A stretch of 27,003 bases of DNA from a virus: IMG/VR virus record IMGVR_UViG_3300008267_000861, positions 1-27,003 of that record; one strand, written 5' to 3'. The translations under genes were made by a program, and so were the position numbers. This document shows, piece after piece, positions 7,988 to 15,904 of this stretch (positions are counted from its first letter, which is position 1; each line of letters begins with the position of its first letter). The notes under the pieces are model-generated. The model saw nothing but the letters and a program-made list of their open reading frames with translations. It ran no database searches and was not told the DNA's origin.

Positions 7988-8572
7988 TTATTTGATTTCA
8001 TAATCAGTATATTTTTCTTTAGTTGGAGTAACATTCGGAAAATAAAACTTAATTGTTTTACCTGATTTTTCTAAGTAAATAATTTTAAAGAAACCATCTG
8101 GTACAGTTGCACCTGTAGGTAGTTTATAACTTGTTTTACTAAACACTACATCTATAATAATAGTAGTTGGTTCTTTTTTAGCATACTCTCGTTCTTGTAA
8201 TTCAAGCATTCTCCATACACCACGATTTAAGTATTGGTTTTGTAAAGCGCAGTTTAAATAACTAAAGGTTTTATATAACATTACTTTATCACAGTTAAAA
8301 TCTGCTGCTGGAGCCATATGACCTTTGTCCCACTCATTTTTAACATAATCTTCATTACTTGATGTTTTAACTGAGTCATTAGTATAAAAGTCCATACCTG
8401 CTCTAGATGCGGTTCCATTAGGGCATAACACAGTGTATTTAACCCATCTTGGACTTTCTAGTTTTTCACTATAAATTACTTCAAAAATATCTGTTTTGAT
8501 TCTTACTGAATCTCTTAATTGTGCAGTTGCTAAAAATGGAATTAGCAGTAATGCGAATAATAGTTTTTTCAT
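7988..8572 (-). CDS. Secreted DNA/RNA non-specific endonuclease (NucA-like)
   Basis: A 194 aa beta-beta-alpha-metal nuclease of the NucA/Serratia endonuclease family. A signal peptide (MKKLLFALLLIPFLATAQ) targets it to the periplasm or exterior. The catalytic motif DKGHMAPAAD spans 82-91, with H85 as general base. The magnesium-binding asparagine is N116 in LNRGVWRMLE. It is smaller than the Serratia enzyme but complete at both motifs. It could degrade competing or extracellular DNA, or host DNA after lysis. Export keeps it away from phage DNA in the cytoplasm. It overlaps the upstream lipoprotein gene by 4 nt, so they are probably co-expressed. Confidence 0.88.
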   Translation of the reverse strand: MKKLLFALLLIPFLATAQLRDSVRIKTDIFEVIYSEKLESPRWVKYTVLCPNGTASRAGMDFYTNDSVKTSSNEDYVKNEWDKGHMAPAADFNCDKVMLYKTFSYLNCALQNQYLNRGVWRMLELQEREYAKKEPTTIIIDVVFSKTSYKLPTGATVPDGFFKIIYLEKSGKTIKFYFPNVTPTKEKYTDYEIK

Positions 8573-8829
8573 AGTTGTTCTGTTTTTAATAATAATAATT
8601 TAAAACGCGTTCCTAATACATATTTGTTATTACTATCAATTATATAAAATCGTCCTTTCAACCCACTGCCTTTAATTCCTTTAAGTGAGTAAATACACAT
8701 GTCATTTTCACCTGGTGATACACATATAACTTCAACTTTAAGGGAGGTTGTTTTATGATATTTTAAAGGATGGGCTGTCCAACATGATGTGAGTAAACAT
8801 GTTGTTAATACTAATAGTATTTGTTTCAT
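8569..8829 (-). CDS. Small lipoprotein
   Basis: An 86 aa protein with a lipoprotein signal: MKQILLVLTTCLLTSC, where LTSC is a fitting lipobox. The mature part is about 70 aa, beta-rich and basic (a KGIKGSGLKGRFYIID segment). It should be membrane-anchored in the periplasm. The start overlaps the ThyX stop by 4 nt and the stop overlaps the secreted nuclease start. It might be an accessory or immunity factor for that nuclease, a positional guess only. Confidence 0.6.
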   Translation of the reverse strand: MKQILLVLTTCLLTSCWTAHPLKYHKTTSLKVEVICVSPGENDMCIYSLKGIKGSGLKGRFYIIDSNNKYVLGTRFKLLLLKTEQL

Positions 8830-9446
8830 AAACCAAATGCTTCAATTGTTTCTTTAAATGGATTATTTTCAATTTGTTTAACTAAATCAAGCATATCTTG
8901 AGCTAATTGTCTTACTTCTATTTGAGCATGTTCACTATTCCTTAACTGTTGAAAATGATAAAATGATCTCCAGTTAAACATTATATCCATTGTGATTTGA
9001 GAATTAAATGTTTTAAAAAACCTAGCTGATTCTTTAGCTCGCTTACGTCCTAGAGTAGGTGTTAAATCATCTAAACATTGATGATAAAATGTATTTGACA
9101 CTGATGTCATCCACTCTAATCTTTCAATCCATTTAACAGGCCAATCTTCAGGTATATATTTTTTATCCTCTTTTAGTTCTTTATATCTAGCACTTTCACC
9201 ATTAATACTAACTCCAATTCTATGTTTTAGTAAATGAATATGAGTTGCTTGATCTACAGTTACTAGAAAATGTAATGATGATTTTTCAAATGGTGTATGA
9301 TGTCCTTCACTCGCTAACATTTTAAGTAGTTTACCTACTCTAGCTTTCTTCTCATCAGTTATATCTCTTGATGTTGATGTCCAAGCTGATTGAGCATGAA
9401 CTAAATCTGAACCATAATAACCTATTAATTCTACTTTATTTGGCAT
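8826..9446 (-). CDS. thyX: Flavin-dependent thymidylate synthase ThyX
   Basis: A 206 aa ThyX enzyme that would convert dUMP to dTMP using FAD, NADPH and methylenetetrahydrofolate, supplying thymidine for an AT-rich phage genome. The signature region is KHRIGVSINGESARY (74-88), the phage form of the RHR(x7)S motif: the first arginine is lysine and one residue is inserted. Other matches are EGHHTPFEK (47-55), where H and E bind FAD, and RNSEHAQIEVRQLAQ near the C-terminus, with the family's conserved arginine. Length is near the usual 220-250 aa. It overlaps the nucleotidyltransferase gene by 11 nt. Confidence 0.93.
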   Translation of the reverse strand: MPNKVELIGYYGSDLVHAQSAWTSTSRDITDEKKARVGKLLKMLASEGHHTPFEKSSLHFLVTVDQATHIHLLKHRIGVSINGESARYKELKEDKKYIPEDWPVKWIERLEWMTSVSNTFYHQCLDDLTPTLGRKRAKESARFFKTFNSQITMDIMFNWRSFYHFQQLRNSEHAQIEVRQLAQDMLDLVKQIENNPFKETIEAFGL

Positions 9447-10281
9447 TTTGTATATTTTGTCTAAATTGTTCTTGTTCTTTTTCTAATAGTAAAGTGAATG
9501 GGTCAATTGTTTTATCAAATACTTTTTCAAAGAAATTTTCAGCATTCACTTCTCTTGTTTGAACTAAATGTCTAATATATTGTATTTTAAATTTATCACC
9601 CTCAATATTAGCATTATGTTCATGAACACGAGCTTGCATTTTACCTATTGCTCTAATTTGGTTATAGTATGATTTAGCATTATCCATAAATGCTTTCATT
9701 TTTTCCCAATATTTAAATGTTGTACTTGATCTAACATCTAAAGCGTATCTCATTCTATAACTTAGAGTGATACTTGGATGAACTAATCTAACTGGAAATT
9801 CATCATAATAAACTGTGATAATATCTTTTTTACGAATTATTTCATCGTTAAAGATATCCATTTTAAACTCTACATGTCTGTCTATATCTGGATTGTCTGT
9901 TGATTCACTCCATGATTTATAAAATTGCCATAAATGAGCTTTAGGATCAAATTTTTTATTTAGATAATCTTTTTCAGTATGTTCATACATTTCAGATTGA
10001 TGACTAACTAACCCAAAGAAATTTTTAAGTGATGACCATTCTTCTTCAGTGAATGTATCTAACAATCCAAAATCAAAATCACCTATTTTATCCATAGGTT
10101 CAAAACCTAATAATTTAAGAGATAAACTTCCTGTTAGGACAAATTTATCATTCATAGCCATCATTGGAAGAATATATTTTTCAAATATAATCTTTTTATC
10201 ATCTAATGGATCAAGAATATTATTCTTGAATTTTAAACTCATTAGTCCTGTTTCTGAACTGATATTGTAATGTATATTCAT
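9436..10281 (-). CDS. Nucleotidyltransferase-fold protein
   Basis: This 281 aa protein has the Pol-beta-superfamily nucleotidyltransferase signature: LTGSLSLKLLG with G51-S52, then D68-F-D70 in IGDFDFGL. This gives the two metal-binding aspartates. The rest is helical, with a DIFNDE strand that might supply the third carboxylate. Related folds include CCA-adding enzymes, minimal nucleotidyltransferases of toxin-antitoxin systems and protein nucleotidylyltransferases. None of the window's tRNAs encodes CCA, so a tRNA-tail role is conceivable but unsupported. No signal peptide. It sits upstream of thyX with an 11 nt overlap. Confidence 0.7.
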   Translation of the reverse strand: MNIHYNISSETGLMSLKFKNNILDPLDDKKIIFEKYILPMMAMNDKFVLTGSLSLKLLGFEPMDKIGDFDFGLLDTFTEEEWSSLKNFFGLVSHQSEMYEHTEKDYLNKKFDPKAHLWQFYKSWSESTDNPDIDRHVEFKMDIFNDEIIRKKDIITVYYDEFPVRLVHPSITLSYRMRYALDVRSSTTFKYWEKMKAFMDNAKSYYNQIRAIGKMQARVHEHNANIEGDKFKIQYIRHLVQTREVNAENFFEKVFDKTIDPFTLLLEKEQEQFRQNIQNAK

Positions 10282-10301
10282 AACCTTTTATTTTAATTGT
10301 T

Positions 10302-10757
10302 TTATAATCTACCCGCGCCTCTATAACTGTGAGTGTATTTAGGGTCACTTAGAATTGATATTTTTACTCCTTCATACTTGTTTGAAGCATGAATAAATTT
10401 ATCATCTCCAATATATATTCCACAATGCCATCCACTTGGGCTTGATTTACTTCTAAAAAATACTATATCACCTATTATTAATTCTCCTTTTAATATACGT
10501 TTTGTAGCATTCCATTGTTTATATGCTACATCTGGTAATATTAAATTAAAAACATCTTTATATAAACGTTTTGTAAATTGGGAACAATCTATTCCTTTTT
10601 CTGTTTTGCCCCCTAATTTATAAGGTCTACCTAACCACTCATTAATAAATTTATTTAATACAGATGTTGTATCTTGTTGTGCATATGTGTTTAAAGAGGT
10701 TAATAATAAAAATATTAATAATAATTTACTCAGTTTCTTCTGAAATGATAGTTCCAT
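10302..10757 (-). CDS. Secreted NlpC/P60 cell-wall peptidase
   Basis: A 151 aa NlpC/P60 cysteine peptidase, expected to cleave peptidoglycan stem peptides between D-Glu and the diamino acid. I chose the ATG at 10757 (MELSF) because it is followed at once by a signal peptide ending NTYAQ. A longer reading from 10799 adds 14 non-hydrophobic residues and overlaps the upstream gene more. Catalytic C58 lies in GIDCSQFTKRLY, H111 in HCGIYIG and the third polar residue H123 in FIHAS. Export to the periplasm fits a lysis or entry role. It overlaps the upstream gene by 32 nt. Confidence 0.88.
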   Translation of the reverse strand: MELSFQKKLSKLLLIFLLLTSLNTYAQQDTTSVLNKFINEWLGRPYKLGGKTEKGIDCSQFTKRLYKDVFNLILPDVAYKQWNATKRILKGELIIGDIVFFRSKSSPSGWHCGIYIGDDKFIHASNKYEGVKISILSDPKYTHSYRGAGRL

Positions 10758-11208
10758 ATTGTTTTGCTGCTGTTGGGTTACGCTCCATAAATATTTCATA
10801 AGCGACCTGGTATCTACCTAATTCAATATGTACTGGAAATAATTCAGCAGATAATGAATCTGTTAATTTTTGAAGTGAATCAATAGTTTGAGCTTTAGCT
10901 ATATCTCCACCTTGAATAAACTCAACTTTTTCTTTTCTAAGTTTAGTTAATTCTTTTTGTTGTCGTTTTGATATATTAATAATTGTTTGTTCTTCTTCAT
11001 TAGATAATCTATTCCAATTACCTTTTAGTTTATCAAGTGCCTCATTAAAAAAACTCTCACCTACACTCACTAGTGGATTTTCTTTTTTTTCTATTTGTTT
11101 AGGAATATATCCTTCTTCATAAAGATCATCTACTAATTCTTGTTTTTCATGAGAACTTAAATTCCATAATACATCGTCTATATCGACGTCAACACTTACA
11201 TATGCCAT
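10726..11208 (-). CDS. Hypothetical acidic helical protein
   Basis: An unrecognised 160 aa protein. The N-terminal segment VSVDVDIDDVLWNLSSHEKQ followed by ELVDDLYEEGYIP (about 4-36) resembles a short motif I recall in several phage and bacterial hypothetical proteins. The remainder is a long helix rich in E, K and Q, probably a coiled coil (70-125), and a C-terminal helix. No signal or membrane segment. It starts 3 nt after the 73 aa gene and overlaps the NlpC/P60 gene, so it probably belongs to the transcript started by the promoter at 11440-11464. Confidence 0.6.
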   Translation of the reverse strand: MAYVSVDVDIDDVLWNLSSHEKQELVDDLYEEGYIPKQIEKKENPLVSVGESFFNEALDKLKGNWNRLSNEEEQTIINISKRQQKELTKLRKEKVEFIQGGDIAKAQTIDSLQKLTDSLSAELFPVHIELGRYQVAYEIFMERNPTAAKQYGTIISEETE

Positions 11209-11211
11209 ATT

Positions 11212-11433
11212 TTATTTATTATAATTAAAAAATTTATTTGCTGCTTGTTGTTCACCTTTAGTTCTAGGTTTTGAAACTGGTCGTTCAACTATTTTAGGTT
11301 TTCTACCTCTTCGTTTTCTAGGAGTATCTTCATCATCATCCCATCTTGTGTTTCTTATTTTTTTATAAAGATCCTCTAATACCTGTTTTCTATACTCAGG
11401 ATCATCTTTTGGGTATACTGGTTTCAATTCCAT
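11212..11433 (-). CDS. Small basic protein with AT-hook-like motif
   Basis: A 73 aa hydrophilic protein with a central basic tract PRKRRGRKPK (about 38-48). It contains the RGRKP core of an AT-hook, which binds the minor groove of AT-rich DNA; this would suit this genome. Flanking segments are probably disordered. Its ATG (11431-11433) lies 6 nt downstream of the TATATT box of a phage-type promoter, predicting a leaderless mRNA. DNA binding is inferred from the motif only. Confidence 0.6.
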   Translation of the reverse strand: MELKPVYPKDDPEYRKQVLEDLYKKIRNTRWDDDEDTPRKRRGRKPKIVERPVSKPRTKGEQQAANKFFNYNK

Positions 11434-11439
11434 AACATT

Positions 11440-11464
11440 AATATAGAATAAAAATTAAGGTCAA
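11440..11464 (-). promoter_or_regulatory. Phage-type promoter (TTGACCT-N12-TATATT)
   Basis: Read on the minus strand, TTGACCT (11458-11464) and TATATT (11440-11445) are separated by 12 nt, and the ATG of the 73 aa gene begins 6 nt further on. The upstream box overlaps the TGA stop of the preceding gene. This is one of six copies of the motif in the window. Confidence 0.7.
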
Positions 11465-11655
11465 ATTTTATCTTCAGTGTGGATTTTGTCATCATCCCAA
11501 TCTAACCATCCTTCAGACATATTAACGTCTGGATTTTCTTCTTTGTATTTTGCAGCCGCGTCAATTCCTCTCACCCAAGCATATGAGAGTATAGCTACAA
11601 ACACAAACATAACAATAAAAAATGTAATCATAACTTTAAGTTTTAGTCCCACCAA
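11461..11655 (-). CDS. Small single-pass membrane protein
   Basis: A 64 aa protein with one strong membrane segment (about 7-28, VMITFFIVMFVFVAILSYAW) and an acidic, tryptophan-containing tail (VNMSEGWLDWDDDKIH). The topology suggests a bitopic inner-membrane protein; the function is unknown. It overlaps the upstream 183 aa gene by 13 nt. Its TGA stop forms part of the TTGACCT box of the next promoter. Confidence 0.55.
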   Translation of the reverse strand: MVGLKLKVMITFFIVMFVFVAILSYAWVRGIDAAAKYKEENPDVNMSEGWLDWDDDKIHTEDKI

Positions 11656-12194
11656 TAAGTGGATTTACGTTTTAATATTTCAAATAATAGATTTCTGCAT
11701 TTTTCTTGACGATACATACTTACATACATTGCTAGTCTATGATGGTCTGTGAAGTCAGTACCTTTATGTTTTTTCATTACTTTACGAACATCGTTTGGAT
11801 ACTTATGGATATAATCAATTAAATGTTCTGATTTATAATCATCAAATATTCCTTCCCCATACTCAATATATTTCATATACTCCATCTCATAATATTGATC
11901 ATGTGTGAGTTCAATTAAATTAAGTGTAACTGTCATCCAATAATTATCACGTTCAATATTAGTATGACGATTTGCTTTAACTAAATGCTCTCGTTGATGT
12001 TCAATTTTCTTTTGAAGCATTTTAGTGATAAAATAATCATCCCAATCTTTATCTTTATAAATAGTAGGTATCCATCTAAAGATGTTATGAACACCTTCAA
12101 TAAAAACATTAAACCAAATAGGTGTGTAGCGGCGCCATGTTTTTCTGTTCCATGCGCTATCAGATGGGATTGGAAGTTTTTCGTAACGTTTCAT
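11643..12194 (-). CDS. Conserved-looking phage protein of unknown function
   Basis: A 183 aa protein rich in tryptophan, tyrosine and histidine. Features are a WIPTIYKDKDWDDYFITKML segment (about 42-61), an HREHLVKANRHTNIERD helix and a DQYYEMEYMKYIEYGEG segment. The arrangement of a WxDxDWD core followed by RHTxxERD resembles hypothetical proteins I recall from T4-like marine phages, but no function is known. No signal peptide. The ATG lies 6 nt downstream of a phage-type promoter, so the mRNA is probably leaderless. Confidence 0.65.
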   Translation of the reverse strand: MKRYEKLPIPSDSAWNRKTWRRYTPIWFNVFIEGVHNIFRWIPTIYKDKDWDDYFITKMLQKKIEHQREHLVKANRHTNIERDNYWMTVTLNLIELTHDQYYEMEYMKYIEYGEGIFDDYKSEHLIDYIHKYPNDVRKVMKKHKGTDFTDHHRLAMYVSMYRQEKCRNLLFEILKRKSTYWWD

Positions 12195-12200
12195 ATTGTA

Positions 12201-12226
12201 AATATATGAAACAAAATCTAGGTCAC
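12201..12226 (-). promoter_or_regulatory. Phage-type promoter (GTGACCT-N13-TATATT)
   Basis: On the minus strand GTGACCT (12220-12226) is followed after 13 nt by TATATT (12201-12206), and the ATG of the 183 aa gene (12192-12194) follows after 6 nt. The upstream box has one mismatch to TTGACCT and a spacer one base longer than most copies. Confidence 0.6.
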
Positions 12227-13660
12227 CTAATTAGAAGAATGAGATAAATTAACATCTCCTAATATACAATACTTAATATTTTGAGTGACATCTGATGTAG
12301 TTACATTTATTGTAAAGAATGTTACTGGATTAGTTGTGTTAAAATTAGATTTAGTTATTAAATCGTAATTAGATGGATTAAACCATAATACTTTATTTAT
12401 TAATCTTAGTCCTGTTAAATGAGCAGCTACTAAAAAAGCATCACCTAAATCTAATATTCCATTTTCATTTACATCTGCTGCTTTCCATTGTTTAGTTCCT
12501 GTCATTACCAAACCAGGTAATGTACCTGGAGGGACATTTATATTTTGAGCTTCAAGCCATACCAAATTAAAATCAACTGATGTTATACCTTGTACTGTTA
12601 ATGATGGTACTAATTTATAAGTTGAGTTTTGTTGAGGTAAAGTAAAAGTATAAGTACCATTTGTAGCTACTGTTTTATAGTCTACAAGCTGATCTACTCC
12701 ATTTACTACTCTATAAAGTGTAAGTAATGGTCTTGATGTTAAACCAGCTGGTATTGTAACTGTACCTGTTAATGTATTTGTAATTGCAACTGTATTAGTA
12801 GTATTAGCTGTATAAAAACCTGTAAATGTAGCATCCGCTGGGTTAGACCAATTACCAAATTCAACTATATAAGCACAGTTATAGTTATTAGGTAAGTCAT
12901 TCCAACATCCTCCTCCACCCCATTTAGTAACAGCATAGTGTTCACCTCCAGCATTATTAGGTTCTCCACCACACCAGTTATTATATTGACCAGCTATATT
13001 ACCTGCTGTTTGTCCATTTGCTGTTTTAATTAAAGTACCATTTTCAGGACCAGCATCTATTCTCCAATATCCTTCTTGAGCTACATCTGATAAAGCAAAC
13101 CAAATATTATTTTGAGGTACATTTGCTACTATAAAATTTTGTTCATCTTGTGAAGTAATAGTTACAAGGTAGCCATTTACTCCTTTAAATACTTCAGAAG
13201 CGGCTGATGACTTAGCCGCTGAATAAAACATTGCTGTTGATACTGGTCTATAAAAATGTCCATTAACAGCATTATAATAATATCCAGCTGGGTTAACAGT
13301 TGTTGAGATTGATATTTGAACATTACCTGTAATAGCACTTGTATTTACTTTTAATGATGCTAAAGCATTATTTACATTTGCTTGAGTACCTGTGAAACTA
13401 AGACGAGTTTGGTTTGTCCAAGAATTATATCCTGTAGCAAATGATAATCCTGTAGTTGTAGTAACACTAAATGTCACACCTGCTGGTGGATTAACAAAAC
13501 CAATTGATGTTAGTAATGTTTCTGATCCAAATCCACTAATTACAAATCCACTAGCATCCTGTCCACTAACATTTACTTGATAAGTTCTACCTGGTGGAGC
13601 AGTAATTGACTGTCCAAATGTTATAAAAGGAAATAATAATATGATAAGTAATAATCTCAT
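12227..13660 (-). CDS. Secreted C-type lectin-like protein with dockerin-like end
   Basis: A 477 aa exported protein with signal peptide MRLLLIILLFPFITFGQ. Residues about 40-115 read as a beta-sandwich repeat. About 125-270 is a C-type lectin-like domain, with GYLVTITSQDEQNFI, an EPN calcium/sugar motif in WCGGEPNN, and a WND motif in GGCWNDLPNN. The C-terminal part has an EF-hand-like loop, DVNENGILDLGDAFL, like a dockerin repeat. This last module is related to one in the type IX cargo at 17338-19227, matching through GDVNLSHSS versus GDVDRTHSS. This protein stops there, lacking any sorting domain. It may bind glycans at the host surface. It overlaps the upstream gene by 4 nt. Confidence 0.8.
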   Translation of the reverse strand: MRLLLIILLFPFITFGQSITAPPGRTYQVNVSGQDASGFVISGFGSETLLTSIGFVNPPAGVTFSVTTTTGLSFATGYNSWTNQTRLSFTGTQANVNNALASLKVNTSAITGNVQISISTTVNPAGYYYNAVNGHFYRPVSTAMFYSAAKSSAASEVFKGVNGYLVTITSQDEQNFIVANVPQNNIWFALSDVAQEGYWRIDAGPENGTLIKTANGQTAGNIAGQYNNWCGGEPNNAGGEHYAVTKWGGGGCWNDLPNNYNCAYIVEFGNWSNPADATFTGFYTANTTNTVAITNTLTGTVTIPAGLTSRPLLTLYRVVNGVDQLVDYKTVATNGTYTFTLPQQNSTYKLVPSLTVQGITSVDFNLVWLEAQNINVPPGTLPGLVMTGTKQWKAADVNENGILDLGDAFLVAAHLTGLRLINKVLWFNPSNYDLITKSNFNTTNPVTFFTINVTTSDVTQNIKYCILGDVNLSHSSN

Positions 13661-15096
13661 AGATTAATCTTGCTACCAATTAAGAAAAATGATAATATAG
13701 GAAATTCTGGATTAGTAGACAAATTAGCTTTATAATTCATATTAAATTTAAAACGTTTAGTTATCTGATAATCAAATCCACTTCCTAAAAATCCACTAAA
13801 ATATCTATCTGTTGTTGTTACTTTATCTTTAGATGAATAAATTAATGGGGTTGATATAACATATATCTCTGGTGATATAATTAATCGTTTTCCTGTTTTA
13901 AATGGTCTAGTATAAAAAGCTGTTATTGAAGGAGAGAAATAAGTATTATCTTCTTCAGATACAATTGTACCAGCAGCACTAATATTAAATCCTGTTACAC
14001 CCCATTTACCAGCGTTTAATATACCACTATACCCTACAAACGCTAGTATATTACCATAAGAGTAAACACCAGTTAAATTAAAGTTATGAATAAATTTTAA
14101 ACTACCTGTTTTATTAAAATGTATTTGTGTATAACGTCCTGATAAAGCAAATTGTTTAAAGTTTAACCAAGTCATACTTGTTAAGCCCCAACTAGACATT
14201 CCTGTCATTGATGATTGAGACATACCTAAGTTAAGTATTGGAGTAAAAGTTTTATCTAAGTTTTGAGCTGTAGTTAAGTCAGATGAAACAATAACAGGAT
14301 TATTTCTAGCATTATTACTTTTATTTCCTCCTTTACCTCCACCACCACCACTTCCTCCACTTTCACTTCCTTTATCTTGTCTAGCATCAACATTCATTGT
14401 TGTTGTTGCTCCTACTTCTTCACCTTTATCTTCTCCTTTAGTTTTATTATCACCTGATTGGTTGTTTTGAGAAGTAGTTGGACTTGAGCTAGGGTTACTG
14501 CTGTTGCTAGTACCAGTGTTATTATTATTCCCTGTCCCATTGTTAGTAGTGGTTGACGAACTATTGTTACCACCTGTTTGAGTACCTTGAGTAGTCCCTG
14601 AATTACTTGTATTAGACCCAGTAGAGCCACTATTAGAAACGGAATTGCTATTATTATTATTACTATTTTCATTTTTTTGTTTTTTATTATCACTTTGTGT
14701 ATTGCCTTTAGAAGCAGCATCAGTCCCACCTATTGAGGCGGAGGTAGCTGAAGACATAATACTGCTAACAACACTTTGAACTGTGCTACCTATAATTTGA
14801 GAGGTAATTAAATTTTGATTTACTTGTCCTGATTGAACACCACAAGGAGATATTTTACGATAATCACTATAAACTTGATTAACCCATGAAGCTAAAGTTC
14901 CATTAGAAACATCACCTGGTGTGAAAGATCTAGATTGGTTTAAAAAGAAAATTACAGTTCCTTGAGCTGGGACTGCAAATAATGTAGTTTCTTTAGTACA
15001 TGGGTCTATAAAAGTATAAATAAGATTTTGTCCATTAGCTTTCCAACTAGAAAGTAAAATACAAAATACAATTAAAGTTTTTCTTAAACCCCACAT
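13657..15096 (-). CDS. Exported protein: cysteine-containing head, low-complexity linker, beta-barrel-like end
   Basis: A 479 aa protein with a signal peptide ending KANGQ. An N-terminal domain (about 24-95) has two cysteines, in DPCT and SPCG, that could form a disulfide. A long Ser/Asn/Thr/Gly-rich linker follows (about 120-255). Residues 270-479 show alternating beta strands and end in a phenylalanine-containing strand, like an outer-membrane beta-barrel. This last part is clearly related to the neighbour at 15121-15897: both have a YxIxKRF segment, then STNPEF or NTNPKF, and end IGSKINL or IGNKFNL. It may place a phage-encoded domain at the host outer membrane. No known family recognised. 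Confidence 0.65.
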   Translation of the reverse strand: MWGLRKTLIVFCILLSSWKANGQNLIYTFIDPCTKETTLFAVPAQGTVIFFLNQSRSFTPGDVSNGTLASWVNQVYSDYRKISPCGVQSGQVNQNLITSQIIGSTVQSVVSSIMSSATSASIGGTDAASKGNTQSDNKKQKNENSNNNNSNSVSNSGSTGSNTSNSGTTQGTQTGGNNSSSTTTNNGTGNNNNTGTSNSSNPSSSPTTSQNNQSGDNKTKGEDKGEEVGATTTMNVDARQDKGSESGGSGGGGGKGGNKSNNARNNPVIVSSDLTTAQNLDKTFTPILNLGMSQSSMTGMSSWGLTSMTWLNFKQFALSGRYTQIHFNKTGSLKFIHNFNLTGVYSYGNILAFVGYSGILNAGKWGVTGFNISAAGTIVSEEDNTYFSPSITAFYTRPFKTGKRLIISPEIYVISTPLIYSSKDKVTTTDRYFSGFLGSGFDYQITKRFKFNMNYKANLSTNPEFPILSFFLIGSKINL

Positions 15097-15120
15097 CTAT
15101 TTTTTAAACTATTGTTTATA

Positions 15121-15897
15121 TTATAAATTAAATTTATTACCTATAGAAAAATTATTCATTAATCCAAATTTTGGATTAGTATTAATATTACCTCTATAAG
15201 CGACTAATAATATAAATCGTTTACTTATTTTATACCCTACTGATGTTCCTATTAGAGCATTAAATGTTGGATCTGTTGTTTTTGTATCTAATCCTAAATC
15301 CCAGTACATATGAGAATAACTTAATAATAAATCTGGTGTTATACTAAATTTACCTACTTTATATATTTTATTAGCGAACAATATTACTGATGGGGCTCCT
15401 GTATGCATTGGAGGTAATGTATCAGTTAGTTTACTAAATGTAGATGATAAATTAATTCCAAATCCTTTATTCCATTTACCTTTATATACTTTAGCATAAG
15501 TTAAAGTTGTTGTTCTATTTGTACTTATCTCAGTAAATGAAAGAAATAAATTATTATTATTTTTACTTATAAACCCAGATATACCTTTTTGAGAACCATC
15601 TGTTGTTATGAATCCATTACCACCATAAGAGTAAACACCACTTAATGATTGTCTACCACCACCAATAGAAATAGCTTGTAACCATCCGCCTACATAAGTT
15701 GGTTTTTGTAATAATACTAAATCTGATGATGTTAAAAAAGCGTTTGTTTTAACTATTGAACCTTTTTGTCCTGGTGGGGGTGGTGGAGGAGGAGGTTGTA
15801 AATTATTTACTTGCATTTGCATTTCTCTGTTTTTAGAATCTTGAGAGAATGCTAATGTTGGAAGTAATAATAACAATATATATAATAGTTTTTTCAT
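15121..15897 (-). CDS. Exported beta-barrel-like protein
   Basis: A 258 aa protein with signal peptide MKKLLYILLLLLPTLAFSQ, a short spacer containing eight consecutive prolines (about 35-42), and a beta-strand-rich body. The body shows glycine/aromatic alternation (GVYSYGGNGF, KFSITPDLLLSYSHMYW) and a final strand ending KFNL, typical of outer-membrane barrels. It is a paralogue of the C-terminal domain encoded just downstream at 13657-15096. Surface display, superinfection exclusion or lysis support are all possible. The two genes are 24 nt apart. Confidence 0.65.
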   Translation of the reverse strand: MKKLLYILLLLLPTLAFSQDSKNREMQMQVNNLQPPPPPPPPGQKGSIVKTNAFLTSSDLVLLQKPTYVGGWLQAISIGGGRQSLSGVYSYGGNGFITTDGSQKGISGFISKNNNNLFLSFTEISTNRTTTLTYAKVYKGKWNKGFGINLSSTFSKLTDTLPPMHTGAPSVILFANKIYKVGKFSITPDLLLSYSHMYWDLGLDTKTTDPTFNALIGTSVGYKISKRFILLVAYRGNINTNPKFGLMNNFSIGNKFNL

Positions 15898-15904
15898 TTA
15901 TTAT

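Noticed and set aside
14412-14729. 105 aa frame within the low-complexity linker of the 13657-15096 gene
   Set aside because: It is an out-of-frame shadow of the repetitive Ser/Asn/Thr linker; the longer gene has a signal peptide and a barrel domain in frame.
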